In this document: positions 31,842 through 41,342 of the stretch, piece by piece
How the letters are laid out: each line of letters starts with the position of its first letter
How positions within the stretch are numbered: the first letter of the stretch is position 1
NCBI GenBank assembly: GCA_046262355.1
Contig: JBHEMX010000005.1
Coordinates: forward strand, 1-64,000
Direction: 5' to 3'
Length of the DNA stretch: 64,000 nt
Origin: DATADD01 sp046262355
GTDB taxonomy: Bacteria > Actinomycetota > CADDZG01 > WHSQ01
Notes under the pieces: generated by a model
The model's database searches: none
What the model saw: only the letters and a program-made list of their open reading frames with translations
What the model was told of the DNA's origin: nothing
Translations under genes and position numbers: made by a program

Positions 31842-34800
31842 GTGCGCGTGAGCGGCTTCGTCCACCTCCACTGTCACTCGACGTGGTCGCTGCTCGACGG
31901 CGCGATCCCGGCCGAGGCCATACCGCACGCGGCGGCGGCTCTCGGCTACGAGGCGGTGGCGCTGACCGACCACGACTCGCTCCTGGGAGCGGTCCGCTTC
32001 GCGAAGGCATCCAGCGCCGCCGGAGTCAAGCCCATCTTCGGCGCCGAGCTGACGGTGGGCGATGGGCACGTCACGGTGCTGGCCCGCAACCGCGCCGGCT
32101 ATGCGAATCTCTGCCGCCTCATCACCGGAGCGCATCTCGGCAACGCGCGCGGCGCGCCGTCGGTGACGTTCGACGCTCTAACGGAGCGCGCCGAGGGTCT
32201 CTTCGTGCTCTCGGGATGCGCGCGCGGCGAGGTGGCCCGGCTGGCCGCAGCGGGGGCGCTTCCCGCTGCGCTCGCGGCGGCGCGCCGGTGGCGCGACGCG
32301 ATCGGCGACGGCTACCGCCTCGAGGTCTTCGATCATCGCGGGCCCGGCGACCGCCGGCTCAGGGACCGTCTCGTGCACCTCGCGGCGCAGGCCGGCGTGC
32401 GGGCGGTCGCCTCCAACGACGTGCACTACGCGAACCCCGAGCACGCCGGCACGCACGAGCTCCTCCACGCGCTCAAGGAGATCGTCCCGCTGTCCAAGGC
32501 GCATGCCCTGCGCGCCAACTCCGAGCTCTACCTCAAGGATCCCGGCGAGATGCGGTCGCTGTTCGCCGGCGTCCCCGAGGCTGCGGACGAGACGGTCCGG
32601 ATCGCGGAGGCGTGTGACTTCGACCTCGATCTCGGCGCGTATCACTTCCCGCACGTGCCGATCCCCGCGGGAGAGACCCCGACGGGCCGCCTCGCGCGCC
32701 TCTGCTACGAGGGAGCTCGCCGCCGTTTCGGCTCGGTCGGCCGAGAGGTCGAGGACCGCCTCCAGCACGAGCTCCAGCTCATCTTCCGCATGGGCTTCGC
32801 GACCTACTTCCTGCTCGTCGCCGAGATCGTCGATCACGTGCGCCGCGTCCTCGGGATCCGCTGCGCGTGCAGGGGGAGCGCGGCCGGCTCACTGGTGTGC
32901 TACGTCCTCGGCATCTCCGACGTCGACCCGGTCCGCTACGACCTGTTGTTCGAGCGCTTCATGAACTCGCGCCGGGACGAGCTGCCGGATATCGACGTGG
33001 ACGTCGAGTCGCACCGGCGCGAGGAGGTCCTCGAGCACATCCTGCGCACCTATGGCGCCGAGCAGACGGCGGTGTGCTGCATGGTCGACACGTTCAGGGC
33101 GCGCCTGGCCATCCGCGAGGTCGGCAAGGCGCTCGGGCTTCCCGCGGACGAGATCGACGTCGTCGCCAAGGCGTTCCCGCGCGTAGCGGCGCGCGACATC
33201 CCTGCGGCGCTCGAGCACCTGCCGGAGCTGCGTGACTCCAACCTCTCCTCGGGGCGGCTGCGGCTGCTCTTCGATCTCTGTGGCGAGATCGACGGCTTCC
33301 CGCGGCACCTCGCGCTGCACCCGTCCGGCGTGATCCTGTCGTCGCCCGACCTCGCCGAGCGCGTGCCGATGCAGGAGTCGTTCCAGGGCTTCACGATGCT
33401 CCAGGCCGACAAGGACGACGTCACCGAGCTCGGGCTCGTAAAGCTGGACGTGCTCGGCGTCCGGATGCTCTCGGCGATGTCGCACGCGCTGCGCGAGATC
33501 GAGGAGGACGTAGACCTCGACGAGGTGGCGCGCGACGACGACGCGACCTTCAAGCTGATCCGCACGTCGAGGACGCTCGGGTGCTTCCAGATCGAATCGC
33601 CCGGGCAGCGCGAGCTGATCGCCCGGCTGCAGCCCCACCGCTTCGAGGATCTCATCGTGGACATCTCGCTGTTCCGCCCCGGCCCCGTGCGCTCCGACAT
33701 GGTGACGCCGTACCTCGACCGTCGTCACGGCTTCGCCGACGTGAGCTATCCCCATCCCTCCTTGAGGCCGATCCTCGCCGAGACGCACGGCGTCATCGTC
33801 TTCCACGAGCAGGTGATCAGGGTCATCGCCGCAGTGACCGGCTGCTCGCTCGACGACGCCGACTACGTCAGGCGTCACCTCGATCGCGTCGCCGACGAGG
33901 TCGAGGCCGGAGGCGGCGACGCGCCGCAGGCGACCGCCGGCGTCGAGGCCTGGTTCAAGTCGGCGGGGCGCGCCAACGGGTTGACGCAGCAGCAGGTCGC
34001 CGCCGTGTGGCGCGAGGTGTCGTCGTTCGCGGCGTTCGGGTTCTGTAAGTCGCATGCGGCGGCGTTCGCTCTCCCCACGTACCTGTCGTCGTGGTTGAAG
34101 ACGCACCACCCGGCCGAGTTCTTCGCCGGACTGCTGACCCACGACCCCGGGATGTATCCGCTGCGGCTCATCGTGGCCGACGCGCGCCGCTTCGGCGTCC
34201 CGATCCTGCCTCTTGACGTGAACCGCTCGGACGCGGTCTACCGCGTCGAGGTTACGGGTTCGTCTGTCGAGGGAGCGGATCCGCCCCGCGCGCTCGGCGG
34301 TCCTCAGAGGCCGGCCGGCGTGCGCCTCGCTCTGTCTGCGGTGCGCGACATCTCCGAGAGCGAGATCGCAACGCTGCTGGCGGCGCGCCGCGCTCGCCCC
34401 TTCTCCTCGCTGGAGGACCTGTGGCGGCGCGCCGAGCCGTCCAGACCCGTGCTCGAGAACCTCGTCCACGTCGGCGCGCTCGACTCGATCGCGGGCGACC
34501 GCTCGCGGCGCGAGCTGCTGTGGCGCGCCGTCGACGTCGCAACGCGCGCCGGCACCCGTCCCGTCGGCGCATCGCGGGCGCAGGCGGGCGCGGCCCAGCT
34601 GTCCCTCGACCTCGACGAGCACGTAGCCCAGAGCCTGCCCGAGCTGCCCCCGTACACGACCCTCGAGGAGACCGAGGCCGAGCTGGCGATATCCGGCATC
34701 GACTCCCGGCGCCATCTCATGGATCTCTATCGCCCACTGCTCGCCGACCTCGGGTGCACGGCAGCCGAGGACCTCGCGCGCAAGCGCACCGACGCCGAGG

Positions 34801-35219
34801 TGTGGATCGCCGGGGTCAAGGTGTCGACGCAGACGCCTGCGATCCGCTCGGGCAAGCGCATCATCTTCCTGACCCTCGACGACCTCACCGGCCCCATGGA
34901 CGTCACGCTCTTCGAGCGCGTCCAGCCGCGCTGCGCCCGCACGGTCTTCCACTCGTGGCTCCTGCTGGTCAGGGGAGTCGTGCGCAAGCGCGGCGGCGCC
35001 TCCCTGGTTCACGACACCGATCCGCACAACGTCGGGCTCACCGTGGTCGCGGCTGAGGCGTTCGACCTCGCGCGCGTCTCCGCCGACGCCGCGGCCGGGT
35101 TATCGCCGGCCGAGGCGCTCCGGCGCCAACGACGCCTCCAGGCCTACGCGCTCGGCGCTTCCGCGCCCGACCCGCCGGCCCGCCTGTGGCACGCAAGCGG
35201 CGGGAGCGCCGGTCGTTAG
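31842..35219 (+). CDS. dnaE2: Error-prone DNA polymerase DnaE2 (ImuC)
   Basis: 1125 residues, GTG start. The PHP domain starts VHLHCHSTWSLLDGAIPAEA and ALTDHDSLLGAVRFAK with its metal His. The polymerase palm has LPDIDVDVESHRREEVLEHI (catalytic Asp pair), and CRGSAAGSLVCYVLGISDVD and RHLALHPSGVILS are C-family motifs. Helix-hairpin-helix (FSSLEDLWRRAEP) and a C-terminal OB fold (FLTLDDLTGPMDVTLFERV) follow. The length and missing tau-binding tail mark DnaE2 rather than replicative DnaE1. With a LexA-controlled promoter and dinB next door, it performs damage-induced mutagenic synthesis. The usual imuA and imuB are not here. Confidence 0.93.
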   Translation: MRVSGFVHLHCHSTWSLLDGAIPAEAIPHAAAALGYEAVALTDHDSLLGAVRFAKASSAAGVKPIFGAELTVGDGHVTVLARNRAGYANLCRLITGAHLGNARGAPSVTFDALTERAEGLFVLSGCARGEVARLAAAGALPAALAAARRWRDAIGDGYRLEVFDHRGPGDRRLRDRLVHLAAQAGVRAVASNDVHYANPEHAGTHELLHALKEIVPLSKAHALRANSELYLKDPGEMRSLFAGVPEAADETVRIAEACDFDLDLGAYHFPHVPIPAGETPTGRLARLCYEGARRRFGSVGREVEDRLQHELQLIFRMGFATYFLLVAEIVDHVRRVLGIRCACRGSAAGSLVCYVLGISDVDPVRYDLLFERFMNSRRDELPDIDVDVESHRREEVLEHILRTYGAEQTAVCCMVDTFRARLAIREVGKALGLPADEIDVVAKAFPRVAARDIPAALEHLPELRDSNLSSGRLRLLFDLCGEIDGFPRHLALHPSGVILSSPDLAERVPMQESFQGFTMLQADKDDVTELGLVKLDVLGVRMLSAMSHALREIEEDVDLDEVARDDDATFKLIRTSRTLGCFQIESPGQRELIARLQPHRFEDLIVDISLFRPGPVRSDMVTPYLDRRHGFADVSYPHPSLRPILAETHGVIVFHEQVIRVIAAVTGCSLDDADYVRRHLDRVADEVEAGGGDAPQATAGVEAWFKSAGRANGLTQQQVAAVWREVSSFAAFGFCKSHAAAFALPTYLSSWLKTHHPAEFFAGLLTHDPGMYPLRLIVADARRFGVPILPLDVNRSDAVYRVEVTGSSVEGADPPRALGGPQRPAGVRLALSAVRDISESEIATLLAARRARPFSSLEDLWRRAEPSRPVLENLVHVGALDSIAGDRSRRELLWRAVDVATRAGTRPVGASRAQAGAAQLSLDLDEHVAQSLPELPPYTTLEETEAELAISGIDSRRHLMDLYRPLLADLGCTAAEDLARKRTDAEVWIAGVKVSTQTPAIRSGKRIIFLTLDDLTGPMDVTLFERVQPRCARTVFHSWLLLVRGVVRKRGGASLVHDTDPHNVGLTVVAAEAFDLARVSADAAAGLSPAEALRRQRRLQAYALGASAPDPPARLWHASGGSAGR

Positions 35220-35249
35220 GCGGTCGCGCCGGCCTTACGCTTCGGGCTC

Positions 35250-36431
35250 ATGGCGACGGAGCCGCGTGTGAGCGAGCCGATCCTCCACGTCGACATGGAC
35301 GCGTTCTACGCCTCGGTCGAGACGATCAAGCAGCCCTCGCTCCGGGGTGAGCCCGTCATCGTCGGCGGCCGGGGGGGGCGCGGGGTTGTGACGTCGGCGT
35401 CGTACGAGGCGCGCGCCTTCGGGGTCACGTCGGCGATGCCGATCGTGACGGCGCGCCGCCTGTGCCCCCACGCGACCTTCCTCCCGAACGACTTCCACTC
35501 CTATTCCGACTTCTCCCAGCGCATCCGCGAGGTGTTCCTGTCCTTCACGCCGTGGGTCGAGCCGCTGTCGCTCGACGAGGCGTTCCTCGACGTGTCCGGT
35601 TCGGCGCGTCTGTTCGGCGCGCCGGTCGTGATCGCGCGGCAGATCAAGGCCGCGATCGCAACGCTTGGGCTCGCCTGCACCGTGGGCGTTGCGCCGAACA
35701 AGTTCCTCGCCAAGGTTGCTTCGGCGCGGGCCAAGCCCGACGGCCTCCTGCTCGTCCCCGAGACCGGCGTGGAGCCCTTCCTCCATCCGCTTCCCGTCAC
35801 GGCGCTGTGGGGGGTCGGAGGGCAGACCGCCGGGATCCTCCACAGGCTCGGCCTCAAGAGCGTGGGCGACCTCGCCAAGATCTCACGCCGGACCCTCGAA
35901 CGAGCTCTCGGCGATGCTCTCGGAGCCCACCTGTTCGAGCTCGCGCGCGGGAGCGACGCTCGCCCGGTCAAGCCCTACGAGGCGCCGAGGTCGATCGGGT
36001 GCGAGAACACCTTCGCCCACGACCTCGATGCCACGGAGGGGATCCTGCGCGAGGTCTTGCGCCTCTCGGATCGCGTCGCGGGGCGACTCCGGGCGAAGGG
36101 GCTGTGCGGGCGAACGGTGACGCTCAAGGTGCGCTTCTCGAACTTCAAGACCATCACGCGCTCGACGACGCTCGCCGAGGAGGTCGACTCCGCTCCCGAG
36201 CTCTACGACGTGGCACGAGCGCTGTACCTCAAGCTCGGCTCGGACAAGGTCCGGATCAGGTTGCTCGGGGTCGGCGTGAGCGCCCTCACGCCGGGCCCGC
36301 CGCGCCGTCAGATGAACCTGCTCGCGACTCAACCTCGCCTCGACGCTGCAGCGGCCGCGGTCGATTCGATCCGCGAGCGTTTCGGGGATGGGGCCGTGAC
36401 CCCGGCCACACTTCTAGACGCCTCTGAGTGA
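35250..36431 (+). CDS. dinB: Y-family DNA polymerase IV
   Basis: 393 residues. ILHVDMDAFYASVETIKQPS has the first catalytic Asp and the steric-gate region. SLDEAFLDVSGSARLF has the Asp-Glu pair; VTSASYEARAFGVTSAMPI is the finger. A helix-hairpin-helix (LHRLGLKSVGDLAKISRRTL) and little finger (VTLKVRFSNFKTITRSTTLA) follow. RRQMNLLATQ near the end fits a beta-clamp binding motif. Catalytic residues intact, so it is a true polymerase, not ImuB. ATG 35250 is 30 bases after dnaE2. Expected to share SOS induction with dnaE2. Confidence 0.92.
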   Translation: MATEPRVSEPILHVDMDAFYASVETIKQPSLRGEPVIVGGRGGRGVVTSASYEARAFGVTSAMPIVTARRLCPHATFLPNDFHSYSDFSQRIREVFLSFTPWVEPLSLDEAFLDVSGSARLFGAPVVIARQIKAAIATLGLACTVGVAPNKFLAKVASARAKPDGLLLVPETGVEPFLHPLPVTALWGVGGQTAGILHRLGLKSVGDLAKISRRTLERALGDALGAHLFELARGSDARPVKPYEAPRSIGCENTFAHDLDATEGILREVLRLSDRVAGRLRAKGLCGRTVTLKVRFSNFKTITRSTTLAEEVDSAPELYDVARALYLKLGSDKVRIRLLGVGVSALTPGPPRRQMNLLATQPRLDAAAAAVDSIRERFGDGAVTPATLLDASE

Positions 36432-36460
36432 TAGAGAATGTGGAGGATCGGTCGGACGAA

Positions 36461-36493
36461 GTTGGCCACGTTTCCCGTGCACCTCTATAGAAT
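36461..36493 (+). promoter_or_regulatory. Promoter of the DUF3040 gene
   Basis: A TAGAAT (36488-36493) or TATAGA (36486-36491) -10 box with a TTGGCC about 20 bases upstream. The start codon follows within ten bases, so the transcript would be leaderless or nearly so. Confidence 0.5.
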
Positions 36494-36502
36494 CGGGTGA
36501 CC

Positions 36503-36859
36503 GTGCCCCTTTCGGAACGCGAGCAGAAGATCCTCGAGGAGATCGAAAGGGACCTCTATCGGGAGGACCCAACGTTCGCGCGCGACGTGCGCCGCACGCG
36601 ACCGGGTCTTCCCAAGGCCTCTCGCACGAGACTCGGCGCCATTCTGTTCCTTGCCGGCTTCTGCATGCTGTTCGCCTTCTTCGCGAATCGGTGGCTCGTT
36701 CTCGGCGTCGTCGCGTTCGGCGCGATGGTCGGCGGCGTCGTGCTGATGGCCGGTTCCGTGCGAGAGCTCACCACCAAGCAACATCCGCCACGTGAGCGAC
36801 TCGGCCAAGCTCTTCGCACCTTGGAAGAGCGCATCCGCGGACGTTACAAAAGGGACTGA
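36503..36859 (+). CDS. DUF3040 membrane protein
   Basis: 118 residues from GTG 36503 (another GTG at 36497). MPLSEREQKILEEIERDLYR is the diagnostic DUF3040 start, followed by DPTFARDVRRT and two transmembrane helices (LGAILFLAGFCMLFAFFA, WLVLGVVAFGAMVGGVVLMA). DUF3040 is found almost only in Actinomycetota, which supports the taxonomic reading. Function unknown. Probably leaderless mRNA (promoter at 36461). Confidence 0.85.
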   Translation: MPLSEREQKILEEIERDLYREDPTFARDVRRTRPGLPKASRTRLGAILFLAGFCMLFAFFANRWLVLGVVAFGAMVGGVVLMAGSVRELTTKQHPPRERLGQALRTLEERIRGRYKRD

Positions 36860-37059
36860 AGGAAAACTTTCTTCGCGTCTTTCGTAGGTTTGTCCTAGAG
36901 CCCTTGCCGCGTCGTTGCGCGGCGCGCTAGATTCCAGTTTGCCGCGGGAGGCGGCCCGTGATCCTTGACGCCGGTTTCCGGCCAAAGGCTTCGGGTCGGG
37001 CGGAGTCTTATGTCTTTGGGGAAGTTGCGCTTCGACCGGCGGGAGGTTCGCGCGCTCTT

Positions 37060-37581
37060 ATGGAGGGGTTCTCTGCAGAACAGGCATCCCGTTTCACCGG
37101 ATGTACGTCGCACCAACTGCGTTACTGGGACCGCATAGCGCTCGTCAAGCCGAGCGTGCAATCAACCGGCGGCCGACCGGGGGTTCGCCGCCTCTACTCG
37201 TTCCGAGATCTCATCGCGTTGCGTGTGATCAAGTCGTTGCTGGATGGAGGCATGAGCCTTCAGCGCGTGAGAAGAGCGATAGAGTTCCTCCGCAAGAAGG
37301 CGGGTCTGGACGAGCACCTGTCCGAGCTCAAGCTCGTGACCGACGGCAAGAGCATCTTCAAGATCTGTCGCAGCGACGGCGAGCTCCTCGACGCGCTCAA
37401 GGAGGGGCAGATGGCGTTCTTCCTCGCGATCGACGACATCGCCCGGACCGTCGACGCGCGCGTCACGCAGTACCTCTACGACCGCGATGAGTTCATCGCT
37501 GCGCTTCGAGAAGTGGGTTCGAGCCTCGAGCGTGAGCTGACCGAGAGTGAGAGTCCCCCCGCTCTGCGCGCGCTCAACTAG
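37060..37581 (+). CDS. MerR-family transcriptional regulator
   Basis: 173 residues from ATG 37060. The winged helix reads GFSAEQASRFTGCTSHQLRY, WDRIALVKPSVQSTGGRPGV, RRLYSFRDLIALRVIKSLLD and GGMSLQRVRRAIEFLR, typical of MerR. The C-terminal part (ELKLVTDGKSIFKICRSDGE, MAFFLAIDDIARTVDARVTQ) has no metal-binding Cys cluster and resembles actinobacterial MerR regulators near cell-cycle or signalling genes. The frame is open upstream to 36958, but that part lacks the family. Target unknown. 36860-37059 holds only the presumed promoter. Confidence 0.82.
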   Translation: MEGFSAEQASRFTGCTSHQLRYWDRIALVKPSVQSTGGRPGVRRLYSFRDLIALRVIKSLLDGGMSLQRVRRAIEFLRKKAGLDEHLSELKLVTDGKSIFKICRSDGELLDALKEGQMAFFLAIDDIARTVDARVTQYLYDRDEFIAALREVGSSLERELTESESPPALRALN

Positions 37582-37592
37582 GCGCAGCGCGC

Positions 37593-39914
37593 TCAGCCAG
37601 GCGCAGCGCCCCCCGCGGCGATCGCGGGCAGCGGGCGCTCGGTCCGCGCCGCGTCCCGCCTAGGCACGAGGCTCGCCGGCGAGAACAGAAGCTGCGCGCG
37701 CTGCCACCACGAGGCGCTCGCCCACAACGCCCCTCTGAGCCGTCCGGCCAGTCGCCTCGCCTCGACCGCCTGGGACCGGGACGGTTCGCGGGCGCCGTAC
37801 TCGGCCTCCTCGAAGAGCTGCGCCAGCTCGAGTACGACCCGCCGTGGCGCGCGCTCCGCGCGCGCCACCCTGGCGGCGTAGGCGGCGGCCGACTCGGATG
37901 CCCGGCGTGCCCCGAACAGCTCGCGCGCGTCGCCCTCGAACTGCGTGAAGGCAGCGATCGTGGTCCCAGACGTCGTGGCGGCGCGCAGGTAGCGCCGGCG
38001 CATCCTCCACTCCTTGAGCAGCGGGACCGCCACGAGGAACGCGAGCACGGCGATGATCGTCGCGCGCGCGATGCGGTCGAACGCCTTCGCCCACGCGGGA
38101 TCGCGCAGCAATCCACCCCCGTCCTGCGCCGATCGTCCGCTCAGCAGCCGATCCTCTCCGACGCCCTCGCGGCCGGCCAGCCGGTTGGACAGGATCCCGT
38201 CTCCGCCCGCAGGGTTGCCCTGGGACGGGCCGCCGACACCGCCGCTTCCCGCGACCGCGGGGGAGGTGTAGATGGGCTCGGTCGCGTCGGCGCGCGGCGT
38301 GGGCTCGAATGGCACCCACCCGAAGTCGTCGAAGTAGATCTCGGGCCACGCGTGCGCGTGACGGCCGGTGACTATGAGGTCGCCCGTGTTGTTCGGGTCG
38401 GGCGTGCCGGCAAGGAACCCGACCGAGACGCGCGCCGGGTAGCCCTGGCTGCGGGCAAGCACGGCGAAGGCCGTGGCGAACTGCTGGCAGTAGCCCGTCC
38501 GGGTCCTGGTCAGGAACTCGGTCAGGTAGTCGGCGGAGTCCTCGGGCTCGACGTCCGTAGAGTAGGTGAAGCGCCTGAGTCTCTCCTGGATCGCCACGAG
38601 CTTCTCGAACGGAGTCTCCCATCCTTCCGTCCACCGCTCGACGAGCTCGTAGACGTCACGAGAGAGATCGTTGGGAAGCTCCCTGAACGCAGCGCCCGGG
38701 TCGCCCACCGAAGCGTCCTTGAGGGCGCCGTAGGTGGCATCCGGAACGACCGACTCGACGGTGTAGGTGAGCCCCTGCTCGAGCCCGCCCCCGAGCCTCA
38801 GCGCCCCCGTGCCGCGATCGACGGAGAGGTCGTTCTCCGAGCGGCCCACCGCCTCGTCGAGGTCCACGGTCGCGGGCTGGACCGCGGCCGGCAGCAGCTC
38901 GTCCCGCAGCCCGGTGATCGTGAAGCGCTGGGTCACCGTGGAGAAGCGTGACGGCAAGCGGTCGTAGGCAGGCACGTCGCCGTTCACGAGCGCCTCGAGG
39001 CTCGGCTCGGAGGGCGTCCAGTCCTCGCCGTCGAAGTCGGCCAGGGACGTGAGCCTCCACAGGGCGCGCGACTCGGCCTCGACGGTGAAGAGCTCGCGAT
39101 CCGACTGTTCCACCAACGTGGGCGCGAGCGACACGAGGAGGTCTATGCGACCGGCCCCGCCGAGACCGTCCCCGATGCCGGTGCCCGTGCGCCATGCGAG
39201 CAGTCCGTCGTCGAGCGCCGGCAGCAGGAGCGGAGCGATCACGGCGGCGGCGAGGCAGGTCCCGCCCATGCGGCGGGCCACGGCTCCGGTCACGGATCCC
39301 GGCTCCTCCGCGTGGTGGGCCCAGGGAGAGACCCATCGTCCCCACGAGCGCAGGCGGTGAGAGCTCTCGAGGCCCCAGAAGGTCAGCAGGGCCGCGAGGA
39401 AGAGCAGGACCGAGAGCGTCGCCGCGCGGTCGTTGCCGACCACGAGCACTAGCGACATGAGCCCGATCGGCCCGGCGCTTGCGAGCAGTGGGCGCCGCCA
39501 TCTGAACGCCCCGAGCTCGGCAACCGTCGCGGCGAGCCACATCCCGGCGACGATCATGACGACGTAACCGGTGCGCGGCGGGATCGGCGCGAAGTCGACC
39601 TGGCTCAGCTCCCGGGCGCGCACCACGGACCGGAGCACCCGGACGATCGCGGCCTGCGTCGGCAGACCGAAGAAGAGGTGACGCCCCGCGAAAACGACCG
39701 CGAGGTACCACAGCAGCGCGGCGCTCGACGCAACGAGGGTGAGAGCGGTGTTGACCCCCAGCCTGCGCGCGCCGAGCGCGATCGCAGTCGCGATCGTCGC
39801 GGCGAGGAAGGCGGGGCCGAAGAACGCGCCGCCCTGGAACAGCTGGATGAACGCCAGCAACGTCGCCAGCAGCAGCCCCGCGAGCGCTAGATGAGCTCTG
39901 GTCTCCGACCCCAC
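37593..39914 (-). CDS. TgpA-like membrane transglutaminase
   Basis: 773 residues from a GTG at 39914, five bases after AGGAGG. About six N-terminal helices (LALAGLLLATLLAFIQLFQG onward; TgpA_N), then an extracellular transglutaminase-like domain: TRTRTGYCQQFATAFAVLAR (catalytic Cys), VTGRHAHAWPEIYFDDFGWV (His) and the Asp of DDFGW. A further helix (ARATIIAVLAFLVAVPLL) and a DUF4129 tail follow. The triad is intact. It overlaps DUF58 by 28 bases. With MoxR and DUF58 this is the conserved trio thought to act on cell-surface protein or envelope modification. The substrate is unknown. Confidence 0.88.
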   Translation of the reverse strand: MGSETRAHLALAGLLLATLLAFIQLFQGGAFFGPAFLAATIATAIALGARRLGVNTALTLVASSAALLWYLAVVFAGRHLFFGLPTQAAIVRVLRSVVRARELSQVDFAPIPPRTGYVVMIVAGMWLAATVAELGAFRWRRPLLASAGPIGLMSLVLVVGNDRAATLSVLLFLAALLTFWGLESSHRLRSWGRWVSPWAHHAEEPGSVTGAVARRMGGTCLAAAVIAPLLLPALDDGLLAWRTGTGIGDGLGGAGRIDLLVSLAPTLVEQSDRELFTVEAESRALWRLTSLADFDGEDWTPSEPSLEALVNGDVPAYDRLPSRFSTVTQRFTITGLRDELLPAAVQPATVDLDEAVGRSENDLSVDRGTGALRLGGGLEQGLTYTVESVVPDATYGALKDASVGDPGAAFRELPNDLSRDVYELVERWTEGWETPFEKLVAIQERLRRFTYSTDVEPEDSADYLTEFLTRTRTGYCQQFATAFAVLARSQGYPARVSVGFLAGTPDPNNTGDLIVTGRHAHAWPEIYFDDFGWVPFEPTPRADATEPIYTSPAVAGSGGVGGPSQGNPAGGDGILSNRLAGREGVGEDRLLSGRSAQDGGGLLRDPAWAKAFDRIARATIIAVLAFLVAVPLLKEWRMRRRYLRAATTSGTTIAAFTQFEGDARELFGARRASESAAAYAARVARAERAPRRVVLELAQLFEEAEYGAREPSRSQAVEARRLAGRLRGALWASASWWQRAQLLFSPASLVPRRDAARTERPLPAIAAGGAAPG

Positions 39915-41170
39915 GTCGCCTCCTGTGACCTCACCGGCGCGAGCCCGGCCCAGGCCACCCCGAGCGGGTCCTCCGGCCCCAGCGTGGCCGCGCGCACGCC
40001 CGATCTGATGAGCAGGCGAAGTGCCTCCATCAGCTGTCTCTCGCCCTCCCAGCGCGTCTTCGTGGACTGGGACGAGAACCTGTGTGCCGGGAAGGAGACC
40101 ACCGAGAGCTCGCGGAAGCGCCGCCGGCAGCGCGTGATCGCGACCGCAGCGCGCGCGTTCAGCGTTCCGCTCACGACTACCAGGGAGGCCTCTCCCACGC
40201 CCCCCGTCTCCAGCTCCGTGAGCCGCGCCACGAAGGCGTCCGCGCCCCCGTCGCGCACCGCCGGCAGCGTCGCAAGCCAGTCGAGGCAGCGGCTCCAATG
40301 CTCGGTTCGCTTGCCGCTGGGGAGGCCCGGGTCGTGTGCACCGGCGAGGCGGTAGCCGTAGCCCGAGCGCTGATAGAGGTCGACGAGCGAGGCGGCCGCC
40401 TCCACGGCGCGCTCGAACGACGAGTGATCACCGAAGCCATCGTGCGCATCGAGACGGTCGTCGAGCACTATCGTCGCGCGCGTCTGCCACGGCGTCTCCT
40501 CCTGGCGGATCATGTAGCGTCCCCGCTTGGCGGTCGAGGGCCAGTGGATCTTACGAAGGTCGTCGCCGGGGGCGTACTCGCGCAAGGTGTAGAAGTCCTC
40601 GCCGCGAGCGCCGGTCGGCTGGCGCAGGGTCGACAGCGACAGGCTGCGTCGATCGCCGGTATCGCGGGGCAAGGCCAACGGCTCGATGCGCGGGTGCACG
40701 AGGAAAGCACTCTTGTCGAGCGCCTGCGTGCTGAGCTGCGCGAGGCCGAACGGGTCCACGATCGAGATCTCCATCGGCCCGATCTCGTAACGCCCCCGGT
40801 GCTCCGCGGTGAGCTCTATCGACGCCTCCCGATGCCCCTGGGGCTCGATGCCCCGCAGGGCGAAGCGAGCGGTGCCTCGCAGCCCCAAGGGCACGTGGTC
40901 CTCGATCAGCAACAGGGGCGCAGAACCGCTTCCGGCGTTGCGCACGTGCATCGAGACGGTCACGGGCTGACTGGGCCTGACCCGCTCGGGAGACACGCGC
41001 CGAGTGACCGCGACGTCGTGGCGTCCGAGACGCACGACGGCCACGGCGACGGCCACCAGCGTCGCGAGAGCGATCCCGAGCTGTCCGAGGGGACGCGCGC
41101 CGAAGATGCTGCCGGCGACGACCATGGCGATGCCGATGAGGGCCACGCACCACCCCCGGAGGGTCGGCAT
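39887..41170 (-). CDS. DUF58 protein (MoxR partner)
   Basis: 427 residues from ATG 41170 (MPTLRGWCVALIGIAMVVAG); the upstream open frame enters the 130-bp repeat and is not used. Two N-terminal transmembrane helices lead to a beta-rich segment and the DUF58 core (PTGARGEDFYTLREYAPGDD, LRKIHWPSTAKRGRYMIRQE), then a vWA-like domain (TIVLDDRLDAHDGFGDHSSF). DUF58 proteins are membrane-anchored partners of MoxR ATPases. It lies between moxR (169 bases upstream, across the repeat) and tgpA, which it overlaps. Confidence 0.85.
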   Translation of the reverse strand: MPTLRGWCVALIGIAMVVAGSIFGARPLGQLGIALATLVAVAVAVVRLGRHDVAVTRRVSPERVRPSQPVTVSMHVRNAGSGSAPLLLIEDHVPLGLRGTARFALRGIEPQGHREASIELTAEHRGRYEIGPMEISIVDPFGLAQLSTQALDKSAFLVHPRIEPLALPRDTGDRRSLSLSTLRQPTGARGEDFYTLREYAPGDDLRKIHWPSTAKRGRYMIRQEETPWQTRATIVLDDRLDAHDGFGDHSSFERAVEAAASLVDLYQRSGYGYRLAGAHDPGLPSGKRTEHWSRCLDWLATLPAVRDGGADAFVARLTELETGGVGEASLVVVSGTLNARAAVAITRCRRRFRELSVVSFPAHRFSSQSTKTRWEGERQLMEALRLLIRSGVRAATLGPEDPLGVAWAGLAPVRSQEATWGRRPELI

Positions 41171-41211
41171 TGGCCTTAGCGCCCCGCCGCGTAGATTACC
41201 GACGCATTCGA

Positions 41212-41342
41212 GCGCCCCTGCATCCCCGATGGCTGCGTTTCGTCGCGCACGTACCCTGCGGGTACGCACCACTCCTCGCGCCTTACCCTCACCGCGCAGC
41301 GCCGCCCTGGTTGCTGACGTTACTTCCGCGCAGGAGCACTAG
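41212..41342 (+). repeat. ~130-bp interspersed repeat, copy 2
   Basis: GCGCCCCTGCATCCCCGATG to GCAGGAGCACTAG, matching 26601-26732. It separates moxR from DUF58 and includes the moxR stop codon (41339). Confidence 0.8.

Noticed and set aside
32889..35027. 712-codon minus-strand open frame opposite dnaE2
   Set aside because: It is the antisense shadow of dnaE2. It has Arg/Glu/Gly-rich composition without domains, and the plus strand has every DnaE2 motif.
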